A stretch of 18,287 nt of DNA from Chitinophaga pinensis (GTDB lineage: Bacteria; Bacteroidota; Bacteroidia; Flavobacteriales_D; Crocinitomicaceae). The translations under genes were made by a program, and so were the position numbers. This document shows positions 1 through 7,442 of the stretch, piece after piece (within the stretch, counting starts at the first letter, position 1; each line of letters starts with the position of its first letter). Under the pieces are notes generated by a model. It searched no databases. It saw nothing but the letters and a program-made list of their open reading frames with translations, and was not told where the DNA came from. Location: contig CAMBRH010000025.1 of the NCBI GenBank assembly GCA_945870115.1, forward strand, positions 1-18,287, written 5' to 3'.

Positions 1-18
1 TTATTCAACAAAAATAGC

Positions 19-26
19 TATATTCG
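19..26 (+). promoter_or_regulatory. possible -7 promoter element (TATATTCG)
   Basis: TATATTCG matches the Bacteroidota -7 consensus TAnnTTTG at all but one of the fixed positions and lies 21 nt before the ATG of the first lipoprotein. No -33 TTG can be checked because the window begins here. Weak evidence in an AT-rich stretch. Confidence 0.25.
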
Positions 27-47
27 TAATTGATAAATTAGTAAATT

Positions 48-548
48 ATGAAACTTTTAAACATTTTTTTATTCATCACATTTCTTTCGCTGTTTTCTTG
101 TAAGAAAAATGTGGAAGAAGTCACAATTAATTCATGTCAAAATGGGGTGAAAGATGATGATGAAGAGGCAGTTGATTGCGGTGGAGCTTGCAGTGCTTGT
201 TATCATTATCCGTATTTGGTTTTAAAGCAAAACGGTGAGGCAAAACAAGCTTCAAGTAAAAGTATTGTTTTGGAAAATGGTGATTATAAATTACTTGGAG
301 GCTTTGATACGGTTTTATTTCAGCTAAACCTTGGTTCTAATTTAGCTGAGGGAACTTATAATTTAAATCCTTTAACTGCCGGATTGGTGAGTGGAACGAA
401 GCAATATACTTTTGTAAGTGGTATTTTCGGAATTTCAAAAAATGATGTATCTCAAAAACAATTAAGCGGAAATTTTGAAGCAAAATTTGTAAATCAATTC
501 GATACTTTGAGAATTGAAAGTGGACAATTTGAATATTTGGATTACTAA
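48..548 (+). CDS. lipoprotein with a Cys-rich NG..D..E..DCGG.C..C motif
   Basis: A 166-aa predicted lipoprotein of unknown function. A short Lys-containing N-terminus and hydrophobic core (residues 3-17) end in the lipobox LFSC, giving lipidation at Cys18. Right after it is a compact acidic Cys motif: Cys30, then NGVKDDDEEAVDCGG with Cys44, then Cys48 and Cys51. Similar motifs occur after signal peptides in many secreted Bacteroidota proteins, where the Asp/Glu residues suggest calcium binding and the Cys residues disulfides; both roles are inference. The remaining 110 residues look beta-rich (alternating hydrophobic and polar residues, many Gly and Asn) with no family I can name. The stop lies 37 nt before the next gene with no hairpin between them, but the next gene has its own promoter-like element. 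Probable location is the outer membrane. Confidence 0.8.
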   Translation: MKLLNIFLFITFLSLFSCKKNVEEVTINSCQNGVKDDDEEAVDCGGACSACYHYPYLVLKQNGEAKQASSKSIVLENGDYKLLGGFDTVLFQLNLGSNLAEGTYNLNPLTAGLVSGTKQYTFVSGIFGISKNDVSQKQLSGNFEAKFVNQFDTLRIESGQFEYLDY

Positions 549-573
549 AAAAACAATAATCATTGAAAATAAC

Positions 574-581
574 TAACTTTG
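574..581 (+). promoter_or_regulatory. -7 promoter element TAACTTTG for the DUF4286-rsmA pair
   Basis: An exact match to TAnnTTTG. Only 4 nt separate it from the ATG at 586, so if it is used the transcript starts at or next to the A of the start codon and is essentially leaderless. No TTG is found at the usual -33 spacing; the nearest (563-565) is too close. Confidence 0.5.
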
Positions 582-585
582 CAAC

Positions 586-900
586 ATGATTTTATACAAT
601 GTAACTGTAAGTATAAGTCCAGAAGTTCATGAAGAATGGGTTTCTTGGATGAAAAATATTCACATAAAAGAGGTAATTGGAACAGAATGTTTTACAGAGG
701 CTCGTTTATCAAGAGTTCAAGGTGAAGAGGAGGGAGGATTCACATATTCCATCATGTATTTTTCTCCAAGTGAGGATTTATATGAAAAATACAAAAATGA
801 ATTTGCTCAATCAATGCAAGCAAAACACAATGAACTTTTTGCTGGAAAATTTGCTGCATTTAGAACAGTTTTAAACGTAATTGAACAATTTAAGGTTTAA
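586..900 (+). CDS. DUF4286 family protein
   Basis: A 104-aa soluble protein recognised as DUF4286, a small Bacteroidota family with a ferredoxin-like alpha/beta sandwich look. It opens with a beta strand (MILYNVTVSI), then a helix starting VHEEWVSWMK, then the strand TEARLSRV and the YSIMYF strand, and ends in a long helical stretch with the motif FAGKFAAFRTVLNVIEQF. No catalytic residues are evident and the biochemical role is unknown. It lies 8 nt upstream of rsmA on the same strand, so the two are probably co-transcribed; this suggests a translation- or ribosome-linked role, which is inference. An in-frame shadow in another frame (677-874) is not a gene. Full length for its family. Confidence 0.85.
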   Translation: MILYNVTVSISPEVHEEWVSWMKNIHIKEVIGTECFTEARLSRVQGEEEGGFTYSIMYFSPSEDLYEKYKNEFAQSMQAKHNELFAGKFAAFRTVLNVIEQFKV

Positions 901-908
901 AATTAACT

Positions 909-1763
909 ATGAGTAATAATTCAAGAACTGCTATTTTAGAGGCAAAAATGAAGGCAAATAACCACAAGGTGAAAGTAAAACCTGTCGTTAGAGCTAAAAA
1001 ACATTTAGGGCAACATTTTTTAATTGATAAAAATATTAGTAGAAAAATTGCAGAGCAATTTCAAAATCATAGAGGCTGTAAAAAAGTATTGGAAATTGGT
1101 CCAGGAACAGGAGCCTTGACAACATTTTTACTTGAAAAACCTGAAAATGAAATTTGGGTAATTGAAATTGATAGAGATTCTATTGCTTATTTGAAAGAAA
1201 ATTTCACACAATTAGAAGGCAAGATTTTAGAAGAAGATTTCTTAAGAATGGATCCTTCAAAACATTTTGGCGATGAATCTTTTGCTGTTGTTGGAAATTT
1301 TCCATATAATATTTCTACGCAAATTTTATTCAAATGTTTGGAACATAGAAATCAGATTCCAGAAATAATGGGTATGTTTCAAAAAGAAGTAGCAGAGAGA
1401 ATAGCTGAAAAACCAGGAAGTAAAATTTATGGAATTATAAGTGTTTTATTTCAAGCTTTTTACGATATAAAATATTGCTTTACAGTTGATGAGCAAGCAT
1501 TTAATCCGCCACCAAAAGTTAAGTCTGGAGTAATCAGAATGACAAGAAATGATAGAGAAGTTTTTCCTTGTGATGAAAAATTATTTATTCAAATAGTCAA
1601 AGCTTGTTTCAATCAAAGAAGAAAAATGATGCGAAATACGATTAAGCAATTTACACAAGATAAACCTTTTGAACATCGATTTTTAACTGAAAGACCTGAA
1701 AGATTGAGTGTTGATGATTTTATTGAATTTACACAAGCGATTGAAGCAGTTATGAAAAGTTAA
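909..1763 (+). CDS. rsmA: 16S rRNA (adenine1518/1519-N6)-dimethyltransferase RsmA/KsgA
   Basis: SAM-dependent dimethylation of two adjacent adenines in the 3' helix 45 loop of 16S rRNA, a late 30S maturation step in the cytoplasm. Diagnostic motifs: KKHLGQHFL (residues 30-38), the SAM-binding loop EIGPGTGALT (62-71), acidic IEID (85-88) that holds the ribose, EEDFL (108-112), catalytic motif IV GNFPYNIS (129-136; NFPY is the Bacteroidota variant of NLPY), NPPPKVKSGVI, and CFNQRRKMMRNTI in the C-terminal helical domain. At 284 aa it is slightly long because about 28 residues, rich in Lys and Asn, precede the core. An alternative ATG at 948 (residue 14) would trim half of this extension; no Shine-Dalgarno decides between the two. 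It follows a DUF4286 gene by 8 nt and ends at a strong hairpin terminator. Confidence 0.97.
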   Translation: MSNNSRTAILEAKMKANNHKVKVKPVVRAKKHLGQHFLIDKNISRKIAEQFQNHRGCKKVLEIGPGTGALTTFLLEKPENEIWVIEIDRDSIAYLKENFTQLEGKILEEDFLRMDPSKHFGDESFAVVGNFPYNISTQILFKCLEHRNQIPEIMGMFQKEVAERIAEKPGSKIYGIISVLFQAFYDIKYCFTVDEQAFNPPPKVKSGVIRMTRNDREVFPCDEKLFIQIVKACFNQRRKMMRNTIKQFTQDKPFEHRFLTERPERLSVDDFIEFTQAIEAVMKS

Positions 1764-1784
1764 TTGGATATAAATATTGACAAT

Positions 1785-1823
1785 AAAAAGGGGTTGTCAG
1801 CCATGGCTGATCAACCCCTTTTT
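1785..1823. terminator. bidirectional intrinsic terminator between rsmA and the ABC operon
   Basis: AAAAAGGGGTTG (1785-1796) pairs with CAACCCCTTTTT (1812-1823). Between them is the perfect 14-nt palindrome TCAGCCATGGCTGA (1797-1810) plus one unpaired T, so the whole forms one long, nearly uninterrupted stem. A-tract on one side and T-tract on the other let it work for both convergent units. It is the most GC-rich hairpin in the window. Confidence 0.9.
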
Positions 1824-1868
1824 ATTAATATCTAAAAGTAACTATTCTCCTTTATTTCTATCAAAAAT

Positions 1869-4800
1869 TTATAATAATTTTCTCAATAAATCATAATATA
1901 AAGCAATCACTGATAGTATAACAACCAACCAAATTACGATCATATTTGCCCAAAAAGTATCTAATTTTACATCCATAAAATATTTTGTAGGAGCATAAAA
2001 TTGAGCGTCTAAAAAACGTTCGTGTTTTGGATTCAAATAAATGGGATCATCTTTTTGAAAGAATTCATTTTTAGATTCTACTAATTTATTTAGTTCGACT
2101 CTATCAGTTACCAAATCATGTAAACTTTCGTTTTCATTTTCGTCTCTCAGTTTTTGATATTTTTTGTCTCCAATTTTCTTACTGATTTTATCAATTTTTT
2201 CAGTATTATCGTTGTAAGTTTTGTTGTATTGTTTTTTAATTGTACTTAAAAAATCTTCTAAATTTTCTTTAAATTTATCAACATCTTTGTAAGACTTAAT
2301 TTTCTTTAAATCACTTAAGCAATTTTTACAAGATAAGTTTGACCAGTATTGTTCTTCTTTTGTAATTTCATTAATCAAAATTTCTTTTGACTTTTTAAAA
2401 TCTTTAGCTTTGGTTTTTTTACTAGAAATAATTTCAAGTTTATTTTTAATTTCTGGAATCCAGAAATCTCTTTTCCATGCACTTTGGCTTGCTTCAGATT
2501 GATATTTATATGTTTTTTTCTGAAACTCATTATCCTTGGCTTGTGCTACAATTAATGCTTCGTATGCCCAGCGTGACACCATAATGTTACCGATAAATGG
2601 AACTTCATTTACCTTTGAAATTAGCGGATGAAGTTTCTCAAACTTAACAATTACTCCACTAAATAATAATTGAGGAATAATTAATAATGGAACAGTAATA
2701 TAAATTACTTTAGCAGAATTAAAAGCAGAAGATATATTTAATCCCATAACGTTTGCTACACAAGAAGTTGAGAATAAAATAAACCAATATTCTAACCACA
2801 TTCCTTTTATTTCAAGTATATAATTTCCAATGACAACAAACAAAAATGTTTGAATAGCAGAAATAATAAACATAATTGCCAGTTTTGATAGAATGTAACT
2901 TCTTCTGGATAAATTTAGAAAAGATTCACGTTTTAAAATCTTTTTATCTTTAATAATTTCCTCTGCAGCAACAGTTAATCCAAGGAATAATGCAACAACA
3001 ACGGCAATAAATAAATATTGAGGAATATTCATGTTTTCATAAAAGACATATTCCGTTTTTGAACTTTTTTCAGTGTCAAAATATTTCACAAAAAACGCAA
3101 GAATACCAGCTAAAATTGGTGCTTCTAACATGTTAATCAACATATATTGCGTATTTGCTAATTTGCTTAAAACATCTCTTTTAAAGAAAACATTAAATTG
3201 TTTAAGCTTGTTTGGTATACGAGATTCTCCTCGAGGAACTTCTGAATGAATTTCTTCAGCTGATGTGTTTTTAGGGTCGTTGTTTTTATGAAATTTTTCA
3301 TTCCATTCTTCTGGAATAATTTTTCTCATTTTAGTTAAATTTCCATACTCGTCAACAACTTTTGATTCAATTATATTGAAAATTTGTTCTGGATTAACAT
3401 TTCCACAAGTATAGCATTCTCTTTCTTTAGCATTTACGTGATTCACGTTGCTTTTGAAATATACAATTGCATCTATTGGATTTCCATCAAAAATTGGATA
3501 TCCACCTTGATCAAGTAAACACAAACGATCAAACATTTTGAAAATATCTGACGAAGGTTGGTGAATTACGACAAAAATTAATTTTCCTTTTAACGCCAAT
3601 TCTTTTAAAAGATCCATGATATTTTCAGAATCTCTGGAAGATAAACCAGAAGTTGGCTCATCAACAAATAATACAGAAGGTTCACGAATTAATTCTAAGG
3701 CTATATTCAATCTTTTTCGTTGTCCACCAGAAATTGTTTTCTCTAAAGGAGATCCAACTTTTAATTGCATTGCTTCATGCAGTCCAATCATGGACAAAAG
3801 ATCTACAACCTTTTTTGTAATTTGCTTATCGTTTAAGTGATTAAAACATAGTTTAGCATTGAAGAATAAATTTTGAAAGACACTTAATTCCTCAATTAAT
3901 AAATCATCTTGACTTATAAAACCGATTACACCTTCTAATTTAGATTTCTCTTTGTGAACATCAATTCCATTAATTTTAACTGAACCATGAGAAGGAGTAT
4001 AGTTTCCATTTAAAACGTTTAAAAGTGTTGATTTTCCAGCACCAGAACCTCCCATTAATCCAATTAATTTACCAGATTGCTCAGCAAAATTAATTGAATG
4101 TAAACCTTTTTTACCACTTTTAAAGTGATATTCCATGTCTTTGACAATGAAAGATAATTTTTCTTGATTATGAACATTCAAGAATCGTGTAACTACATCA
4201 CTGTAATAAATTGGTTGAGATTTAGATGTTCTAACAGTTGAACCCTGATTTAAAATATGGTTTCGATCATTTGGAATAATCTGTCCATTCATATTTAGTT
4301 CATCAGTTCCAAAATATTTAAAAAAGATTATTTGAACACTTTCTATTCTTAAAACTCTAAAATTATTTTCAACTCCATCCGCTAAAATATGCTTTGCATT
4401 TTTTAAGTCTAAAGGATTAGATGAAATGTAAAGAAAATTTGGCTCATCAATAATTTCTTTACCATCAAATTCAATGAATTTTTTTATTGAATTGTACTCA
4501 TTTGTATCAATGTTAAATGTTTCAGATACAGTATTTATAAATTCAGTATCTTGATCAGAAACACTATCACCTGCATTGATAAACTCAAATATTCTCAACA
4601 ACACAATCATTTTTTGTCGTTGTGTCAATTCCTCATTTATTTGAGAACAAATTCTTAAAACCTTAACAGAATTTAGTGAAGTACGTTTTCTCTCACCATC
4701 TTTTTTTGAAGAACTCATGTGATGTGTCATCAAGAATTCATCAAACATTTTAATGTAATCTCTTACTAGGGAAGCGTTTAATTCAGACCTTAAAAAAGAT

Positions 4801-4910
4801 TCAATTATTTTCTTGCCATTTGAACTTTCAATACTATCATTATTTGTTTCATCAACTTTTGCAATAATTGCAAATAATTGCATCAGCGCTTTAAATATGC
4901 GTTCACTCAT
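1869..4910 (-). CDS. ABCG-like ABC transporter: TerB-like and FHA-like N-terminus, NBD, ABC-2 permease
   Basis: A single-chain half transporter of 1013 aa (numbered from the ATG at 4910). Residues 1-145 are a helical acidic TerB-like domain. Residues about 155-245 look beta-rich and FHA-like, but weakly so. The nucleotide-binding domain has Walker A G287-x4-G-K293, signature ISGGQRKR (S394-Q397), Walker B FVDEP (D417, E418) and H-loop His450. Six hydrophobic segments follow at about 597-612, 631-650, 673-698, 704-727, 733-753 and 987-1008. The order NBD then TMD with six helices is the ABCG/White arrangement. About 230 charged, coiled-coil-like residues with a CKNC pair (861, 864) sit between helices 5 and 6. 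An in-frame ATG at 4958 would add 16 residues and overlap the upstream gene by 17 bp; I prefer 4910 because MSERIFKALMQLF looks like a natural domain start. It is last in an operon behind a lipoprotein and a small secreted protein. Substrate and direction are unknown, though the family mostly exports. Confidence 0.88.
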   Translation of the reverse strand: MSERIFKALMQLFAIIAKVDETNNDSIESSNGKKIIESFLRSELNASLVRDYIKMFDEFLMTHHMSSSKKDGERKRTSLNSVKVLRICSQINEELTQRQKMIVLLRIFEFINAGDSVSDQDTEFINTVSETFNIDTNEYNSIKKFIEFDGKEIIDEPNFLYISSNPLDLKNAKHILADGVENNFRVLRIESVQIIFFKYFGTDELNMNGQIIPNDRNHILNQGSTVRTSKSQPIYYSDVVTRFLNVHNQEKLSFIVKDMEYHFKSGKKGLHSINFAEQSGKLIGLMGGSGAGKSTLLNVLNGNYTPSHGSVKINGIDVHKEKSKLEGVIGFISQDDLLIEELSVFQNLFFNAKLCFNHLNDKQITKKVVDLLSMIGLHEAMQLKVGSPLEKTISGGQRKRLNIALELIREPSVLFVDEPTSGLSSRDSENIMDLLKELALKGKLIFVVIHQPSSDIFKMFDRLCLLDQGGYPIFDGNPIDAIVYFKSNVNHVNAKERECYTCGNVNPEQIFNIIESKVVDEYGNLTKMRKIIPEEWNEKFHKNNDPKNTSAEEIHSEVPRGESRIPNKLKQFNVFFKRDVLSKLANTQYMLINMLEAPILAGILAFFVKYFDTEKSSKTEYVFYENMNIPQYLFIAVVVALFLGLTVAAEEIIKDKKILKRESFLNLSRRSYILSKLAIMFIISAIQTFLFVVIGNYILEIKGMWLEYWFILFSTSCVANVMGLNISSAFNSAKVIYITVPLLIIPQLLFSGVIVKFEKLHPLISKVNEVPFIGNIMVSRWAYEALIVAQAKDNEFQKKTYKYQSEASQSAWKRDFWIPEIKNKLEIISSKKTKAKDFKKSKEILINEITKEEQYWSNLSCKNCLSDLKKIKSYKDVDKFKENLEDFLSTIKKQYNKTYNDNTEKIDKISKKIGDKKYQKLRDENENESLHDLVTDRVELNKLVESKNEFFQKDDPIYLNPKHERFLDAQFYAPTKYFMDVKLDTFWANMIVIWLVVILSVIALYYDLLRKLL

Positions 4911-4941
4911 AAATTTAAAATATAGCGGTAGTTGTTTAAAA

Positions 4942-5373
4942 TTATTTTTTGAAACCAATTAACATTACAGCACAACCTGTAACTTTTTTATCTAAATCCA
5001 GTTCGGTTTCAATAATTACAGGTATTGTTGAAGGAACTTTAAAGTCCCAATAGGGAGAATTTTTGTGATTTTTATTTGTAAACAAAACATTTCCTTGATT
5101 ATCTCTTACTGTAAAGATTACGAATTCATCTTCTTTACCTGCGCTTGCACAAATTCTGTACGTTGAACCACCAAAAAATGTAGTTTTGAACTCTGCTTTT
5201 TCCCTATCTAAAAAAGCTGTGTACACTTGGCCGTCTGAAACAAATTTAGATTTTTTATTTGTTCCATTTAAATAAGAATTACAGATATTTACAATTGATT
5301 CACAATCTTGAGAAAAAGAAGAGAAACTAAAAGATAAAATTCCTAAAAACAGTAATATTGTTATTTTTTTCAT
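4942..5373 (-). CDS. small secreted protein in the ABC transporter operon
   Basis: A 143-aa protein with a clear signal peptide: MKK, a hydrophobic core (ITILLFLGILSFSF), and likely signal peptidase I cleavage after Ser21 (SFS then QD). The mature part is about 120 residues with Cys24 and Cys31 close to its start and two more cysteines later (ICAS and GCAV), which could form disulfides in the periplasm. It contains an alternating beta-strand pattern (FVIFTVRDNQGNVLF, YWDFKVP, VIIETELDL) that resembles a small beta-sandwich, perhaps a carbohydrate- or ligand-binding type; this is inference only. No family recognised. It starts 8 nt after the lipoprotein gene and ends 31 nt before the preferred start of the ABC transporter (or overlaps it by 17 bp if the earlier ATG is used), so it is almost certainly co-transcribed with both. 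Confidence 0.82.
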   Translation of the reverse strand: MKKITILLFLGILSFSFSSFSQDCESIVNICNSYLNGTNKKSKFVSDGQVYTAFLDREKAEFKTTFFGGSTYRICASAGKEDEFVIFTVRDNQGNVLFTNKNHKNSPYWDFKVPSTIPVIIETELDLDKKVTGCAVMLIGFKK

Positions 5374-5381
5374 ACTAATAA

Positions 5382-6281
5382 TTATTCAGTGATTGTTGTT
5401 CTAATTTGACTTATTTTTTTAGCAATTAAATTTAAAACAAAAGTTTCAATTTTAACTTTAGTTGTGTGCTGTAAAGTTGTAGTTTTCTTTGCCGCATCAG
5501 TTTTTGGCGTAACATACATGTATTCGATTGTAACCAAATCAAATGTTGTTTTAAGGTCTTCCAATGAAGTTAGAATCTCATCATTCACACCATTTTTGTT
5601 ATATAAGACTAGAATTTCAATAATCGTATTTAAGGTTGTTTGTTGATCACCGATTCGCTCGATAATTTTTTCATTTTTAGTGGTTTTAGTAAGCTCACAA
5701 GAAAAATATAATGACTCAATCCAACCTCCTGTTAAGATAAGAACAGAAGTGTTTTTTCGATCATTATTTTTCAAATAGCTATCAGCTTTTCTAAAGGCAT
5801 CTGCTACTATTCGAACCATCGAGTCTTGATTTGTATTGTTTTTATCAAAACGATCCATGAAATTTTTGTCAAAAGCTCCCTGAAGACCTAAACCATTTGT
5901 CAGTTTTTCAACCACTTTCAAGTATTTAATTGATTTTGCACTTTGATTATATAAAGTAGCATAACCTAAGTCAGTACCGTAAATTCCAAGATTTAAAGCT
6001 CTTTTTGACTCATTGTTATATAAATCAACATTTTCAATTGGATTTAACAAACTTTCAGTAAATGGTAAATTTGCATCCTTAATCAGCATCGATGTTTGAA
6101 CTGGTGAAGGAATACTGAATATTTTCCCGTCAAAATTCGTATTTAAAGAACTATTTGGGTCCAAAATTTCTTCTTCAATCAGTTTTTCTTCCTCGTTCTC
6201 ACCACCGCAAGAAACTAACATGGAAGTCATACATAAAGCCAAAAATAAATTAAAAGTTACTTGTTTAGTAAAGTTTTTCAT
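5382..6281 (-). CDS. lipoprotein, first gene of the ABC transporter operon
   Basis: A 299-aa lipoprotein. A positively charged start (MKNFTK), a hydrophobic core and the lipobox LVSC place lipidation at Cys25, followed at once by GGENEEE. An acidic run directly after the Cys is the kind of signal that sends Bacteroidota lipoproteins to the cell surface, so surface exposure is possible (inference). The mature part is mostly helical: an early conserved-looking stretch FSIPSPVQTSMLIK, then LGIYGTDLGYATLYNQ, later VLILTGGWIESLYFSCEL and a long amphipathic C-terminal helix. I associate this pattern with uncharacterised Bacteroidota lipoproteins but can name no family or reaction. It precedes a small secreted protein by 8 nt and the ABCG-like transporter, suggesting an envelope partner of that transporter. 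Confidence 0.82.
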   Translation of the reverse strand: MKNFTKQVTFNLFLALCMTSMLVSCGGENEEEKLIEEEILDPNSSLNTNFDGKIFSIPSPVQTSMLIKDANLPFTESLLNPIENVDLYNNESKRALNLGIYGTDLGYATLYNQSAKSIKYLKVVEKLTNGLGLQGAFDKNFMDRFDKNNTNQDSMVRIVADAFRKADSYLKNNDRKNTSVLILTGGWIESLYFSCELTKTTKNEKIIERIGDQQTTLNTIIEILVLYNKNGVNDEILTSLEDLKTTFDLVTIEYMYVTPKTDAAKKTTTLQHTTKVKIETFVLNLIAKKISQIRTTITE

Positions 6282-6457
6282 AACATTTTTTAAAGTGTTA
6301 ATAATAGGAAACGTTCCTTTTCATCGATAAAAATACATATTAATTTCATTTAAACAAACTTTATGAATAAAAAAAAAATAATGCTTTAAAATAATGACTT
6401 GATTCTCAGTATTTATTAGAATCAAAATTTTTAATTAATTTTGATGAAAAAAACAAG
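6282..6457. other. divergent intergenic region between the ABC operon and hemB
   Basis: A 176-bp AT-rich spacer that must hold two divergent promoters. The hemB side has a clear -7 element and inverted repeat, listed separately. On the minus-strand side no exact TAnnTTTG is present; a short imperfect palindrome AGGAAACGTTCCT (6306-6318) lies 25 nt before the lipoprotein start and could be an operator, but 5-bp arms are weak evidence. Confidence 0.5.
6421..6445. promoter_or_regulatory. inverted repeat over the hemB -7 element, possible operator
   Basis: Perfect 9-bp arms ATCAAAATT (6421-6429) and AATTTTGAT (6437-6445) around a 7-nt centre. The right arm overlaps the -7 element TAATTTTG (6436-6443, an exact TAnnTTTG match), which lies 14 nt before the hemB ATG. 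A dimeric repressor bound here would block the promoter. A second inverted repeat, GATTCT (6401-6406) and AGAATC (6418-6423), lies immediately upstream. AT-rich composition makes chance repeats more likely, so the operator role is tentative. Confidence 0.4.
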
Positions 6458-7429
6458 ATGTTAATTAGACCAAGACGAAATAGGAAAAATGAAGCTATCA
6501 GAATGATGGTTGAGGAAACTAAATTAGGAACAGAAAATTTAATTTATCCCATTTTTTTGGAAGATGGAAAGGGAATTAAAACAGAAATTAAATCTCTTCC
6601 TAATAATTTCAGATGGAGTTTGGATATGTTAATTCCAGAAATCGAGACTTGTATGAATTTAGGTTTAAGAAATTTTGTTCTTTTTCCTGCCATTTTGGAG
6701 GAATTAAAGGATAAACATGCAACTCATTCTTATGCAAAAGAGAATTATTATTTAGATGTAATTCATCAATTGAAAAGTCGTTTTCCTGAAATTGTGCTGA
6801 TGAGCGATGTTGCTATGGATCCCTATTCTTCTGATGGTCATGATGGTTTGGTTGAAAATGGTGAAATCATAAATGACAAAACACTTCCAATTTTGGCAAA
6901 TATGGCTATTGCTCAAGCGCAAGCTGGGATAGATATTCTTGGTCCTTCAGATATGATGGATGGCAGAATAGGTTTTTTGAGAAATGCACTTGATGATAAA
7001 GGTTTTACAAATGTCAGCATCATGTCTTACACAGCAAAATATGCTAGTGCGTTTTATGGTCCGTTTAGAGATGCTTTAGGATCTGCTCCAAAATCTGGAA
7101 ATAAGAAGACCTATCAAATGAATCCTGCTAATAAAAAGGAAGCCTTATTGGAAGCCCAATTGGATTTTGAAGAAGGCGCTGACATGATGATGGTTAAGCC
7201 CGCTTTGTGTTATTTAGATGTTATTCATATGTTGAAAGAAAAATTTCCAATTCCAATCACTGCGTATAATGTGAGCGGGGAATGCGCTATGGTTTATGCA
7301 GCTTCTCAAAATGGTTGGCTAAATTATGAAGCGACAATGAGTGAAATGTTATTGAGTATCAGAAGGGCAGGAGCTGACGGAATTTTGAGCTATTTTGCTA
7401 AAGATTTTGCACAAATGGTTAAGCGATAA
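6458..7429 (+). CDS. hemB: delta-aminolevulinic acid dehydratase (porphobilinogen synthase)
   Basis: Condenses two 5-aminolevulinate molecules to porphobilinogen, the first common step of haem, sirohaem and cobalamin synthesis; a cytoplasmic TIM-barrel enzyme, typically octameric. At 323 aa it is full length. The two Schiff-base lysines are visible: Lys194 in SYTAKYAS and Lys247 in MVKPA. The phosphate/substrate region DILGPSDMMDGR (159-170) and the lid are intact. The metal loop reads DVAMDPYSSDGHDG (117-130): the positions that are Cys in zinc enzymes are Ala, Asp and Asp here, so this is the Asp-type enzyme that does not use the catalytic three-Cys zinc site and is usually magnesium- or potassium-stimulated. 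It has its own promoter-like element and is followed 13 nt later by a BtuF-like gene, so the two likely form an operon. Confidence 0.98.
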   Translation: MLIRPRRNRKNEAIRMMVEETKLGTENLIYPIFLEDGKGIKTEIKSLPNNFRWSLDMLIPEIETCMNLGLRNFVLFPAILEELKDKHATHSYAKENYYLDVIHQLKSRFPEIVLMSDVAMDPYSSDGHDGLVENGEIINDKTLPILANMAIAQAQAGIDILGPSDMMDGRIGFLRNALDDKGFTNVSIMSYTAKYASAFYGPFRDALGSAPKSGNKKTYQMNPANKKEALLEAQLDFEEGADMMMVKPALCYLDVIHMLKEKFPIPITAYNVSGECAMVYAASQNGWLNYEATMSEMLLSIRRAGADGILSYFAKDFAQMVKR

Positions 7430-7442
7430 TTTCTAGAAATTT

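Noticed and set aside
3616..3840. Plus-strand open frame inside the ABC gene
   Set aside because: It is antisense to the conserved signature and Walker B region and has no independent signal; a shadow frame.
4911..4958. Longer start for the ABC transporter at 4958
   Set aside because: It overlaps the upstream secreted-protein gene by 17 bp and adds 16 residues that look unlike the start of a TerB-like domain; the ATG at 4910 is preferred, though not proven.
6306..6318. Palindrome AGGAAACGTTCCT as an operator for the ABC operon
   Set aside because: Only 5-bp arms with a 3-nt centre and no matching -7 element; could easily be chance.
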